62,000 bases of DNA from Mesostigma viride (Eukaryota > Streptophyta > Mesostigmatophyceae > Mesostigmatales > Mesostigmataceae): positions 396,721 through 458,720 of the forward strand of contig RPFO01000041.1 in assembly GCA_009746045.1 (NCBI GenBank), given 5' to 3'. The translations under genes and the position numbers were made by a program. Below the pieces are notes generated by a model, which was not told the origin of the DNA, ran no database searches, and saw nothing but the letters and a program-made list of their open reading frames with translations. Positions 52,238 through 61,952 of this stretch are shown here, one piece after another. Every line of letters begins with the position of its first letter. Position 1 is the stretch's first letter.

Positions 52238-54028
52238 ATGAAGACGTCCTTGACAGCTGGTGCAGCTGTAAGAATGTCTGACCCCATGCATCCTCGTGCT
52301 GGGCACGAGGGTGGACCTCTCATTTTGAGAGAAACCAATGTACAACCACAGAGGGGTGTGAAGGCCTCTGGTGGTAGGCATGTGGTCCCTGCTGGCGGTC
52401 CAGGTGTTGGGCATGAGCAGGGTGACTCAGGCTCTGAGTCAAATATGGATGGAAGTCAGCATGGTGATGCTGGACAACCTGACAGCACAGTCCTGACTGT
52501 GCCAGGGACTGCTTCCTCCGTGTACCAGGAGTTGGGTGCCCGAATCCACAACATGTTTGGGCATGCCACTTCTCTGTCAAACAAATTTGCCTTCCGTATG
52601 GGCAAGGCACCCCTTCTCAAGGCGTGCCAGCAAGCTGCCTCACGGTGTAATAAGTGCCAGTTGTCCTCCAACAAGCCCAGGAAGTCACATGCCAAAGCTC
52701 TACCTCAGAGCATTGGTGATCTGCAATGTGATATCCAACACATCAGGGGCATGCAACTGTTGGTGTGCGTGGACAGGTACACAAAGTACAAGGTGCTGGA
52801 GCATTTACCTTCTATGAAGAACAGGTACTTGCTGGCTGCCCTGCAGAATGTGAGAGCCAAGTTTCCTACCACAAGGATCCAGGTGGACATGCAGTTTCAG
52901 CATCTCAAGGGTGATCCCACCCTTCCTGAGTTGCTGGTTACACCTAGGGAGGCTCATGGGCAGCAGGGTGCTATAGAAAGGGCAATCCAGGAGGTCAAGA
53001 AATTGATCATCTCTGAAGACTGGGTACCCTTGTCTGCACCTGCACTTGTCAGGAGTGCATGGTTGAGGAACGTGGAGCAGCAGCTGAACAGCAGGGTCAA
53101 TTTCTACTATGATGGAGTTGCTGTCAGCCCAATGGGTCTATATCATGGCCTGTGCCCCCCACATGTGCTGGAGGGCTGGAAACATGCTGCACATGTCACC
53201 TTTGCCAAGCTGAGGGAGAAGGACCGGGGTTGGAAGATGCTGGAGCCAACAGTGGGTCAGAGGGTATTAGCTTGGAAGGAACCTAGCCTGTATGGCAAAC
53301 GTGGTAGCTGGAGTCCTGGGGTGGTTACCCAGGTTGATGAAGCTAGCCACGCATGCTTGGTCAGCATGGAGGACGAACCAAAGCATGTACACCGGCTGAG
53401 TTGGTCATATGTCAAGCCTAACCTGATGAATGAGGGCAGTCAGGCACAAGGCTCACAGGATCTGCAGGATTTTCAGGTCCCAACTAGTGACATCACTAAC
53501 GCAACGACCACATCTGTTGCAGGGGAATCTGTCAGCCCTGGCCAGGTTGCAGAGGTACTTGTTGAACAGGCTGCAAGGTCGACAGCTGGGGAGTCAACTG
53601 TCAAGCCCAAAGCTCTAACCAAGCCCAGGGGGACTAGTTTGGCTGGATTGATTGGGGCTCTGCAAAGGGCCAAGAAGCACCCCAAGGTAGCCAAGCTCAG
53701 GTGGCATGGCAATCTGGGGCTGGACACTGCCTTAGAGGTTGACACCAATTCTCAGGTTTCCATCATTGGGACCAGAGCTGCAGCAGGGTACAGCATGTCT
53801 GAGCCCAGCTATCAGTTTGTGTCTGACTTCAGTGGCGGGGTACACGTGAAGGTACTGGGTGAGGTATCTATTCCTATCCTTGGACAGGACACTGCATTTT
53901 GTGTCTTGGAGGGCTATCAGGGACCTGCTCTTCTGGGGCAGAATTTCCTATGCCAGGATGGGGTAGTGATCACGTCCTCTCTCCTGACTAAGGAAGGGGC
54001 TGGTCAGGTAGTTAATGCACTTGTGCAA
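52238..54028 (+). CDS. Copia-3 integrase fused to a retropepsin-like domain
   Basis: Residues from ATG 52,238: zinc finger HNMFGH..RCNKCQ (about 103-150). DDE core: D165 (LQCDIQHIRG), D217 (IQVDMQFQ) and E247 (HGQQGAIERAIQEVKK). C-terminal domain VGQRVLAWKEPSLYGKRGSW at about 350. A Ser/Thr/Gln-rich linker, then a protease-like domain: EVDTNSQVSIIG with D502, followed by GEVSIPILGQDTAFCVLEGY and PALLGQNFLCQDG. DTN replaces the usual DTG/DSG. In standard Ty1/copia PR precedes INT; here it follows INT. The frame is ended artificially by the insertion at 54,029. Confidence 0.9.
54022..54028. other. Target duplication TGTGCAA (left) of the 569-bp insertion
   Basis: TGTGCAA recurs at 54,598-54,604. 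Removing 54,029-54,604 keeps one copy and restores the frame as ..NALVQ-VCQGQEPL.., matching the same region of Copia-2. Confidence 0.75.
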
Positions 54029-54597
54029 TGAAAGCGAACGTGTGTTTGATTATGCAATGGCTGGCATATATCAATCCCTGCAAGCTTGCCAACCTGGCTT
54101 GCATGGGCACGTAGGTTAGGGTAACCTAGCTATCCTGCACTAGTGCTAACCAATGAGGTGCTGGCTCCGTCCAGCTAGATCTACTCCAGCTAGGACTGAT
54201 ACGATGCCCACAGGCAACGACTGCCTAGCAGCACTACGTGGATGGTCCTGGACCTCCCCTAGGACCTCCGTACAGGATTAGCACTGCAACCACCTTGTGG
54301 TCTGCATCACAGCTCATAAACCCTACCACGTGAATACCCACGTGCGTGTGCCCTACATATCTCAGTGCTAATATCTAGCACCCACGTGCCCAATATGGCA
54401 CGTGCGGATCTAAACCCTAGTAGAGATATGTCCAGTGTACTACACCACCGTCCATGTCCGTATCCCACTTGGGAGACGGGGACAACGCCACGTGTACTGA
54501 TAGTCTAGGCCTGAAGCCCTAGAATAACTCAGGTCCCACTGATTAATTTCAGGACCACTCACTTATCACCACGTGCAGTAACCAGGTCGGTTAAGCG
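54029..54597. mobile_element. 569-bp non-coding insertion between PR and RT of Copia-3 (solo LTR or MITE)
   Basis: It is absent from the same place in Copia-2. It is bounded by the 7-bp repeat TGTGCAA and has no ORF. It carries about seven CACGTG-type E/G-box motifs (near 54,330-54,420 and 54,490-54,585) as a promoter or LTR U3 might. No clear inverted ends are seen. Confidence 0.65.
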
Positions 54598-56257
54598 TGT
54601 GCAAGTGTGCCAGGGGCAGGAGCCCTTGGTTGATGACCTCATATTGCCAGCTGCTAGTCATCCAAGCAGTTTGGGCATTGGTCCTCACTCACTTGCTGGA
54701 CACAGCCCTATCAACTACCAAGGCCTGGTGAAGCTCATGTCCTCTCCCATTATGTGTCCCCAGGTCACACTGGGTCTGATTAAATCTGGGGAGGACTGGA
54801 TCTCCAAGAAATGCGTGAAACCTGTCAATGACCTGCCTCCTGCACGGCGTCTCCTCAAGCTCAAGTTTGTCATCAAGATGAAGGAGGTGGACGGGGTCAA
54901 GGTACCACATGTCAGGCCAGTGCTGAATGAGTTCAAAGGTACTGGTGAGTGCACTGCTGAGGAGCTTTATACCCCTGGCATGCTGCATGACACTTGGAGG
55001 CTGCTGCTGTGTGTATTTCTAGGCCTTCTCAACAAGGGCTTGGACTATGGCTCAGTGGTGGTAGACTTCAAGAGGGCATTTCTGGAGGGGGATGCAGATG
55101 TGGCACAGGAAAAAAGGGAGGGCAAGACGCCTTTCTATGTCAGGGTGCCTGCTGTATGGAAAAGGGACATTCACACTGAGTTCCTGAAAATCCTCAAGGG
55201 CCTGGAGGGCCTGAGGTCAAGTCCAATAATCTGGAGGGAGACACTCAACCGTTTCCTGAAGGAGCATTGCAACTTGAAGGTTTCTCCTGTAGACCCCTGT
55301 CTGTTTCTGGGGCAATGGGAAGGCCTACCAGTGTATGCTTCGCTGCACGGGGATGACCTGCATCTGCTGGCTCCTACGTCGTGGCTAAAGCAGTTGATCT
55401 CCATCATTAAGTCCAAGTTTCCTCTGGGTAGGGAGCAATGGCAGGTGGAGAATGAGCCTCTGCTGTTTGTGGGCATGGAGGCCACACTGGTGAAGAGGGG
55501 GGGAGAATGGCGTATGCTGCTGGTGGGGGGTAATGATTATCAAGAAACCCTCATTAGCAAGCTTCCTCCAGTCATCACACAGGCACTGTGTCCTATGGTC
55601 AGGGGCATGGTTGCTTGGGTGGCAGGCATTTCCAGGCCAGACCTTATGGTCATAGCCAGGTTGCTTGATGACATGCTGATGGAGCTAGGGTCTGCCAAGG
55701 TGGCTGATCAGGTCAGGGCTTCGTGTGGCATTCTGTTGTCTGCAGTGGATTTATCACAACCCATTTGCATGGAGCTGTATGTGGATAGCTCAATGGACAG
55801 CAGACAGGTCTCCAAGGTCAGGGGCAGGGCTGCAGGGCTCTTTGTGCTCAGACAGGAGGGCCTGGGGAGTTTGGTGAGCTGGTTTAGTCGCCTGCACAAA
55901 AGGGTGGCTGTCAGCAGTGATGTGGCAGAATGCAGGGCTATTTGTGAAGGCATTCACACAAGCCTTTATCTGAAGGAGTTGCTTCATCAGATGACTTCTA
56001 ACACTCCTTGGCCACTTCAAGTTACCACTCTTCTCAAAACAGACTCCATGGGGATGGTGCAGTTTGTGCACAGGCAGATGGCCAGAAGTAGGGACTTGGA
56101 TTATCTCCTTCTTAAGGAATTATCCTCCTTGGCCAATATTGAGCATATCCCTGGGGTTGACAATCCTGCTGATGCTTTGACCAAGCTAGTGCAGAAGGCA
56201 GCAGTGCAGTACAAGGTTCTTCAGTCTCTGATGGACCCATCTCAGCAAGCTGTCTAA
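54598..56257 (+). CDS. Copia-3 reverse transcriptase and RNase H
   Basis: The open frame begins VCQGQEPLVDDLILP and has no start of its own; it was continuous with INT-PR before the insertion. RT landmarks: LLKLKFVIKMKEVDGVKV, YTPGMLHDTWRLLL, SVVVDFKRAFLEGDA (motif A Asp at 55,064), LKGLEGLRSSPIIWRETL and YASLHGDDLHLLAP (HGDD at 55,345-55,356, where YVDD is usual). RNase H: MELYVDSSMDSRQVSKVRG, SSDVAECRAICEGIHTSL, LKTDSMGMVQFVHRQMARSR and IPGVDNPADALTKL, ending at TAA 56,257. Confidence 0.92.
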
Positions 56258-57206
56258 GCTGGTGCCTGGTTATAGGGCATTGGAGAGCAGATTGTGTGGT
56301 AGTGTCAGCATTGTGACTGGCATAATACCTGTATTTTAGTCTGTACTAAGGCTCATGGACCATGGTACACTCACTCTGATTTTAATCAGGATACAGCCAG
56401 GTTTGCCTGGGGTTCATGCTGTTGACTACACAAGGTTGACAGGTCCATTACAGACCATGTATTCTATTTTAAAAGAAATGTATATTTGTACATACCTCAC
56501 ACAATGGTCTGGGAACCTTTATTCTGGGGTTTATAGGGCGGGGTTCGATTCCCTGGTATTATGTTTCTACAAGCTGGCCTGTTCAGGCGTTTGCCTGTTC
56601 AGACTTCCCTAGTTCCCCAGGGCAGGATTTAATTGTTGCCGTTGTGTTTCATTTTGTCATTTGTTTGCTGTGGCAATTTATCATCTGACAAGTAGACGGG
56701 CGCCATAAGACGGGCGCCAATACTAACCTGTTGAGAGTATGACGGGGAAACTATTGTAATACGTCTTACTTTGTCAAGTGGTAATTTAATTGTCATGGAT
56801 TTATTGTACTTATATGGAATATGTACTGGGTTTTATGGGATTAGTATCTGGGATTAATGTAACTCACCGCCAGAAGGTCATTGTACTGGAGGCTCTACCC
56901 AGGTGATGGGATTAATTCCTGGAGAAGACCTCATAGAATTAACCTGTATGTATTTAATTTTGTGTGCTTCTAATATCTGGTGGTACTATGTAATGCCACT
57001 TCCATAGGTTTTTACCCATTTCTCATGGAATGGTTTTCCCTGTGGCAGATCTGTTTCTTTTCCAGTTCCTTAAAAGAAAGGGCTGGGGGAATGGCATTGG
57101 CCATTAAAGACATCTGTTCAAGCTTCAAGCTGGAGTGAAGGACATTTCAAGCTACTTCAAGGGTCCCTGGCAGGGGATGTGATCCCTAAAGAAAAGAAGG
57201 GATTGG
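56258..57206 (+). other. 3' untranslated region and polypurine tract of Copia-3
   Basis: No ORF is supported. The last 19 bases before the LTR (57,188-57,206, AAAGAAAAGAAGGGATTGG) form a polypurine tract. A T-arm-like hairpin CGGGGTTCGATTCCCTG lies near 56,540. A GGGCGCC pair lies near 56,700-56,718. Confidence 0.75.
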
Positions 57207-57822
57207 AGTTGACGTAAAGGATTTACGTTAGATGGATAGAGATTGTTACGCTCTTTCCAACGGCACCTTGAACGCCTCATTGGGTTACGGGACGTAAAAG
57301 TTATGACGTTTACGAGGCTGTGCCGACAGTACCCGGCGCGCCACTGTGGGCGCGTGCGGACACAGGATGTACAAGTGTCACTATGATAGTCCGCAGGACG
57401 TTGACAGGACTTGTACAGGACTTGATGGTCAATTGATAGGTAGGCGTGCTGTAGCGCGCCAGGACCTATGAGACAATTGATGCTGAGTAGTGTACGGATA
57501 GGTCCACAGGACTAGCCGTATGGACAATTGATAGATCTGCGCGCCAAAGGCGCGCCAGAGTCTGTGTAATCAATTGATTGACAGTTCAGCTGTGACAGTA
57601 CAGCTGAATACTTGGACGCGTCCCTAGCAAGCTATATGTGTGACTTGGTAGCTCTAGGACGCTAGCTCTTGCGTGCACGCTCTCTTGGCACCGCGACCCT
57701 GTCGTCTGTGCTACGTGCAGTCTCGGACGTGACGTGACTTACGTCTGTGTTTTCTCATCATAATAAAGGCAACTTTCCTGCAAGAGCCATGGATTCCCTC
57801 GCGAGTAAACTCTCATACAACT
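57207..57822 (+). repeat. 3' LTR of Copia-3 (616 bp)
   Basis: Runs from AGTTGACGTAAAGG to ..CATACAACT, so its ends are AGTTG/CAACT inverted rather than TG/CA. It includes AATAAA at 57,762-57,767. CCTTG follows at 57,823. Confidence 0.93.
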
Positions 57823-58272
57823 CCTTGGAGGAATTGCCGTTTCCAGGGTGCCCTCTGAAATTCTTGAGGAAATCGCACATCCGTGCGTCGTACTGAATAT
57901 CAATCTTGGACATAGGGATCCATGCCCCTGTCGCATCTGAAAACACGGTCTTTACGTGAAGAGAGCCTGCTTCGAACTTGACTCCCGTAAACCTGTCTAT
58001 TTTGCCATCGTCGAACTGAGTCTGAACACGCTCCTCCTCCTCCTCGTCTTCAGATGAGGAAGACGATGAGGAGGAGACTGTGTCGACATTGGCAGCCCCC
58101 CCTGCGCGGCCTTGCCCCTTGAGTTTCTCTTCGACATATCGTCGTGCACCTCCTGAAAGATATCCCCTATCGCACGAAAGAGTGCTGCGACAGGAAGCTT
58201 CCTTGCCTGTCGCACATTGTCTTTCATTATGTCGCTGTCTTTCATGCCTAAGTCAGCGTTCTCCTCTGTCAT
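57823..58272 (-). pseudogene. Interrupted host gene, 5' half (continues at 35,860)
   Basis: Start ATG 58,272 (MTEENADLGMKDSDIMKDN). The frame passes a run of seven C/G (58,096-58,102) where one base must be gained or lost. It then gives a Ser run and an Asp/Glu block (SSSSSSSSEDEEEEE) and a conserved-looking segment FDDGKIDRFTGVKFEAGSL with TVFSDATGAWIPMSKIDIQ. The last codons before Copia-3 are GNGNSSK. The join to 35,860 is exactly in frame after removing the element and one CCTTG. Nuclear acidic proteins have similar composition, but no family is recognised. Confidence 0.75.
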
Positions 58273-58302
58273 TATTCAATTCCCTTCGCCTTGTTTGTTT
58301 AA

Positions 58303-58599
58303 TTAATTCATTGCACGCATGCACGCCGCCTTTGTTTTATTTTGTATATGTTTACCACCCCCAAAATTCGATAATTTGTCAAGTGGGCCGCCAGCCACCC
58401 CCCTTACAATTCGTTCCAAGTCCAGAATGTACATTATATACGATTCTGATGCGTGATACTGCATTCGTACGGTGCAAGTACCATATTCTGGCGTCGTACG
58501 GTGCAGTATAGGCGCGGCTCCGAATTCGATGGTCCCGGACTTGAGAAAATTGCTGAAGTCCCAAACACTAAGGCGTATGGGCTTGCTACCTAAGTGCAC
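58303..58599 (-). CDS. Possible small ORF or upstream exon (98 aa)
   Basis: Reads MHLGSKPIRLSVWDFSNFL and APILHRTTPEYGTCTVRMQY, ending 30 bp before the start of the interrupted gene. Composition is protein-like, but there is no independent support. It could be the 5' exon of the neighbouring gene or chance. Confidence 0.25.
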   Translation of the reverse strand: MHLGSKPIRLSVWDFSNFLKSGTIEFGAAPILHRTTPEYGTCTVRMQYHASESYIMYILDLERIVRGVAGGPLDKLSNFGGGKHIQNKTKAACMRAMN

Positions 58600-58697
58600 A
58601 GGCCAAAGTACTTGTCCAAGTTCTAATTAAATTATATATCCATGCAAGGCTTGATAAGCACATTGTTTGTGGATGTTTGCATGCAAGAAACTTTTAT

Positions 58698-58703
58698 TAT
58701 TTC
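58698..58703 (-). terminator. Poly(A) signal AATAAA of the zinc/acidic minus-strand gene
   Basis: On the minus strand AATAAA lies about 115 bp beyond the stop near 58,820. Confidence 0.5.
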
Positions 58704-58819
58704 AATATAATTCATGGGTAAATTTATGAAAACACATAAGGTCCCACGGGACTTGCCCTATACTGACTACCATGCGTGCTAATGTACATCACAAATGACA
58801 AAGTCCTAGAGACTTGTCT

Positions 58820-59988
58820 TTAGTCCCCCTTCATGGAGCAGGGCCTCATGGAGGGGTTGGAGCCAGACGGGCCAGCTCGAAAACGCTGGGAGGGGTTGGC
58901 ACCGCGGGAGACCTTCTCCTTCTTCACGACTGGCTCCTCAGAGGTGGGGGGGGAGTCAGCAGGACGCTTCCCCTTGAGGAAGTCGCTCTTGGGGACCTCC
59001 ACACACAACGTCGTCGTCGTCGTCATCCTCCACCTCGATGACCTTGGGGGCCATCTTGGAAGGCGTGGTCTTCACCCTCCTGTAGGTGTTGCCCCTGAGG
59101 AACTTGGGCTCCTCCTCCTCCTCCACCACCTTGACCTTGGCCTCCTGGGGCTGCTCCTCCTCCTCATCCTGCTCCTGCTCCTCCTGCTCCTCCTCCTCCT
59201 CAGGATCCCGCTTGAACTGGTACCAGGGGTCCTCCGCATCGTCCAACAACTCCTCGTCGTCCTCGTCCTTCTCAGACTCGAGGGCCCCCTCCTCCTCAGC
59301 GTCAGACTCGTCCTGGATTTCCTTGAGGCGCCTGCTGGCCTCCTCCTGGATCGTCTTCCTCCTCTCGTCCCTGTCCGCCTTCCTCACTTGCCACTTCAGT
59401 GGCATCTTGTAGCGAGGGTCGGACTCGCAGGGGTCCACGGGCCTTGGGATGTTCGGTGCAGCGAACACGTTCTCCTCCTTGGAGAAGAAGCACTTGACGC
59501 AGAGCTCGCGCTAAGTTCCAGTTGGCGTTGGGGAAGAAAGCCCACGGAGCGGTCTCATCCCCGCACTCTGGGCAATCGGGGGGGAAAATCGGCTTGTGAT
59601 CGATCTCGTTGTTCTGCAAAGTGGGGTGGGCAGCACAAAAAATGACAAGGGACAGTGCGTCTTGTTAGAATCCACAGGAGGAGTGCAAAAGTGCAGCCAA
59701 AGTCAGCAAAAAACGCAAGGAAAAGAAGTTTATCTCGAGCTTGTGCTCGCAGAGGATGCATTCCGTGTGGAAGCCACCGATATCCTCGGGGACCTTGCGA
59801 AACTTGTCAATTCGAAGCAAGGTATCGCAACAAATGCAAATGGCCAGCACTTCTGCGATTGGCTTGTTTTCCTTGTTCCTTTTTGCGAGAGCTGCGTCAA
59901 AAGCGTTGTGGAGCTTGTCTGTCATATCGTGGACTTTGACCCCGTTGCCTGGGTAAGCGCGGACTGGGAAACGCTTAGTGCGGGCCAT
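58820..59988 (-). pseudogene. Zinc-binding acidic protein gene, two exons, decayed
   Basis: Exon 1 (59,988-59,734) starts MARTKRFPVRAYPGNGVKV. It holds CICC-X19-H-X2-C-X2-C (ending HTECILCEHKLE), a LIM-like spacing. The inferred intron is 59,733-59,614: acceptor TTTGCAG is good, but the donor reads GAG|ATAAAC where GTAAAC is expected. Exon 2 continues NNEIDHKPIFPPDCPECGD. A one-base frameshift at about 59,513 precedes LCVKCFFSKEENVFAAPN, which gives a second CX2C..CX2C pair. Then come a Glu/Asp-rich coiled region and, after another one-base shift near 59,000, a basic/acidic tail (EVPKSDFLKGKRPADS) to 58,820. The lost donor and two shifts suggest a pseudogene. Function unknown. Confidence 0.6.
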
Positions 59989-60228
59989 TGTGTTTTGGTG
60001 CTAAGGGGTTGGTTTTGCTGAGAGCTTTTTGGCTATGGCGGTTTGGCTTGCAGAATGCCCTTGGATGCCAAGGGGGAAGTGTTTTATACCTTCCCCACGG
60101 GTGACGCACGGGACTTGTGAAAAATCCTGTGGTCGCCGCTGTGACAGGCTGGTAACGGCAAAATGGCCGTGGAAATCCACGCGGTAAGGGCCGCGGGCCG
60201 CGTGAATCCACAGGAAATCTGATACGTA

Positions 60229-60440
60229 ACCGCCTTTTCCCGCGTCAATCCACGCTGGACTGGCATGTAACCGCCGTTTCCCGCGGCATTCCACGCTGGA
60301 CAGGTTCAGAAAACCGCCGTTTCCCGCGGCACGCCACGCTGGACTGGCATGTGACCGCCGTTTCCCGCGGCACGCCACGCTGGACCGGCATGTATGTAAC
60401 GGCCGTTTCCCGCGGCAGCTCACGCTAAAATCGTGAAGGA
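60229..60440. repeat. Five-copy repeat of 41-45 bp in the divergent intergenic region
   Basis: Units contain CCGCCGTTTCCCGCGGCA and CCACGCTGGACTGGCATGTA. Starts are at about 60,231, 60,272, 60,315, 60,356 and 60,401. Each has a palindromic CCGCGG or CGCG core. The array lies between two divergently oriented genes (59,988 and 60,726). Confidence 0.85.
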
Positions 60441-60725
60441 ACCGCCACGCTAACTTGTCAGTCCCGAGCCACGGCACGAGAAAACAGAGATCCCGAGATC
60501 TTCCAGCGTATTTTTTGGCGCAATTCCTTGTACGGCGTGCTGTCTCACGGGAAATCTCCTGCCAAACGCCTGTTCAGGCCAATCGCACGGTCACAAATCG
60601 CCCAAAAACTTGGAGGCGGAGAAGGTTCTTCGAAGTGTATATGTGCCCAACCACCACGCCTCCACGAGCACTCACCACTACACACCGCCATAGCCAAGAA
60701 AGCTCACTACATCTCTCAGAACACG

Positions 60726-61952
60726 ATGCCTAGGGCTGGATCCGCTTCTAACTCTCATGGTAGCCAGGGTTTGAGAGGGGGAATGAGGCCTGTGCCTCGC
60801 CCACTTCCAAGGGAAGGAACTCGCGACAGGCCATACGACGCTGAGCAGGAGCCAGAGCTGGGTAATGTTCCTTTTCCTGTCCTTTTCCGTCTTTTCCCGT
60901 GGAGAGCTGTCGTTTGCAAGTGGTTCTGCCCCCAAAAGCTCACTCCTTGTGTGGTTTTCCGTGGCTTATAAATTTTTATTTTTTTTTCAATGCTTGCGTG
61001 TTTTTTTTTTTGCTTTTTTGTTTTGCTTGCAGAAGAAAGCCGTGACGCCAAACGGCTGAAGGAGATGCCTATGAGGCAGAAGGTCGCCACTCCCACCGTC
61101 CTCCGCGAACGCTCTTGGCAGGAGCGATACGACCAGCTGTCCTGCAACGTCAAAAATGCCACCGTTATCAAGTTGCCGCAGTGCGCCTTCTGCCTGGCCC
61201 CCAGCAAGACGGGGAAGTACGCGAGGCTCGTTGCCCTCATCGACCATCCCCACATCCACGAATGCAATTGCGTGATGTGCCCCGAGTGCGTGGAGAGGAT
61301 GAAGCAGTTCCATCTGACCAAGCTGGACGGCAAGGCCACCAACATGAAGGGCCCCCTGTGCAGGTGCGAAGTCCTCACGCACCACCACAAGTTCTACCAG
61401 ATGGACCACGCCCTCAACGAGCTGGTCGCCTCCCTCCCCTACCGCTTCTGCGACTATGGCTGCGGCATGTTCCTTCACAGGGAGGACGTCGATGACCACT
61501 TCGCCACCTGCGAGAAGAACCGCTTCGAGTGCGGTTTCTCTGTCGATATCAAGAGGCAGGATGGCTCCAAGTCCAAGACTGGCTGCTCCTACACTGGCAG
61601 GAAGGCGGACGTGGAGGCTCACATGAAGAAGTGCGCCTACTACCACGAGGCCTGCGCTGTGCTGGAGCTGAAGGAGAAGGCCAAGAAGGCAGAGGTCGTG
61701 AAGGAGCGCCTGATGAAGGAAGGCCACAGCGCCAGGGAGGACTTGAGGCTGCTCCTCGGCCTCACGGCTGAGGAGATGGACGATGTCATGGAGCGACTGG
61801 TAGTGAAGGAGTTGGACTGCGTGGGCCAGCTCCCATGCGCCAGCTCTCTGCCTGATGGAGGCCAGGCGTTCCCAACGGATAGCGAGGTAGCAAACGCCTC
61901 ATTCCCAGTCCTTGAGGTGTCACAGGGCCCCCAGTCTGCAACGATGGTGTAG
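60726..61952 (+). CDS. RING-like/TRAF-type zinc-finger protein, two exons (60,726-60,861 and 61,033-61,952)
   Basis: Exon 1 encodes MPRAGSASNSHGSQGLRGGM and a Pro/Arg-rich leader. The intron 60,862-61,032 has donor G|GTAATG and acceptor TTGCTTGCAG|A; splicing keeps the frame (..EPEL-E-ESRDAK) and gives 351 aa. Exon 2 has a RING-like cluster (CAFC, then HECNCVMCPECVERM, then CRCE). Two TRAF-type zinc fingers follow: CDYGCGMFLHREDVDDHFAT-C and C-X-GCSYTGRK..HMKKCAYYH. A charged coiled segment (LELKEKAKKAEVVKERLMK) comes next. By analogy with RING/TRAF proteins a ubiquitin-ligase or scaffold role is possible. It is the one gene in the window with clean splice sites and no lesion. Confidence 0.82.
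60862..61032 (+). other. Spliceosomal intron (171 bp) of the RING/TRAF-type gene
   Basis: GTAATG..TTTGCTTGCAG with a long T-rich tract before the acceptor. It joins exons in phase 1 and is supported by frame continuity on both sides. Confidence 0.85.

Larger units (their letters stand above)
35861..57822 (+). mobile_element. Copia-3: copia-like LTR retrotransposon with large internal insertions
   Basis: The LTRs are 616-619 bp; the 5' copy is split by a 13.5-kb insertion. The order on the plus strand is 5' LTR, ORF0, gag, integrase, retropepsin-like domain, RT, RNase H, 3' UTR, polypurine tract, 3' LTR. CCTTG flanks both sides. Gag, INT-PR and RT-RH frames are largely open. It is the best-preserved member of the family here, although a 569-bp insertion separates PR from RT. 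Confidence 0.93.

Noticed and set aside
56515-56560. tRNA gene with B box
   Set aside because: Only a T-arm-like hairpin is present; no matching acceptor or D arm.
58833-59645. Plus-strand 270-codon ORF with Leu runs
   Set aside because: Antisense of the Glu/Asp-rich gene on the minus strand; the Leu runs are reverse-complemented GAG codons.
59614-59733. Minor-class AT-AC intron in the minus-strand zinc gene
   Set aside because: The donor is ATAAAC rather than ATATCC and the end is a normal CAG; a mutated GTAAAC donor explains it better.
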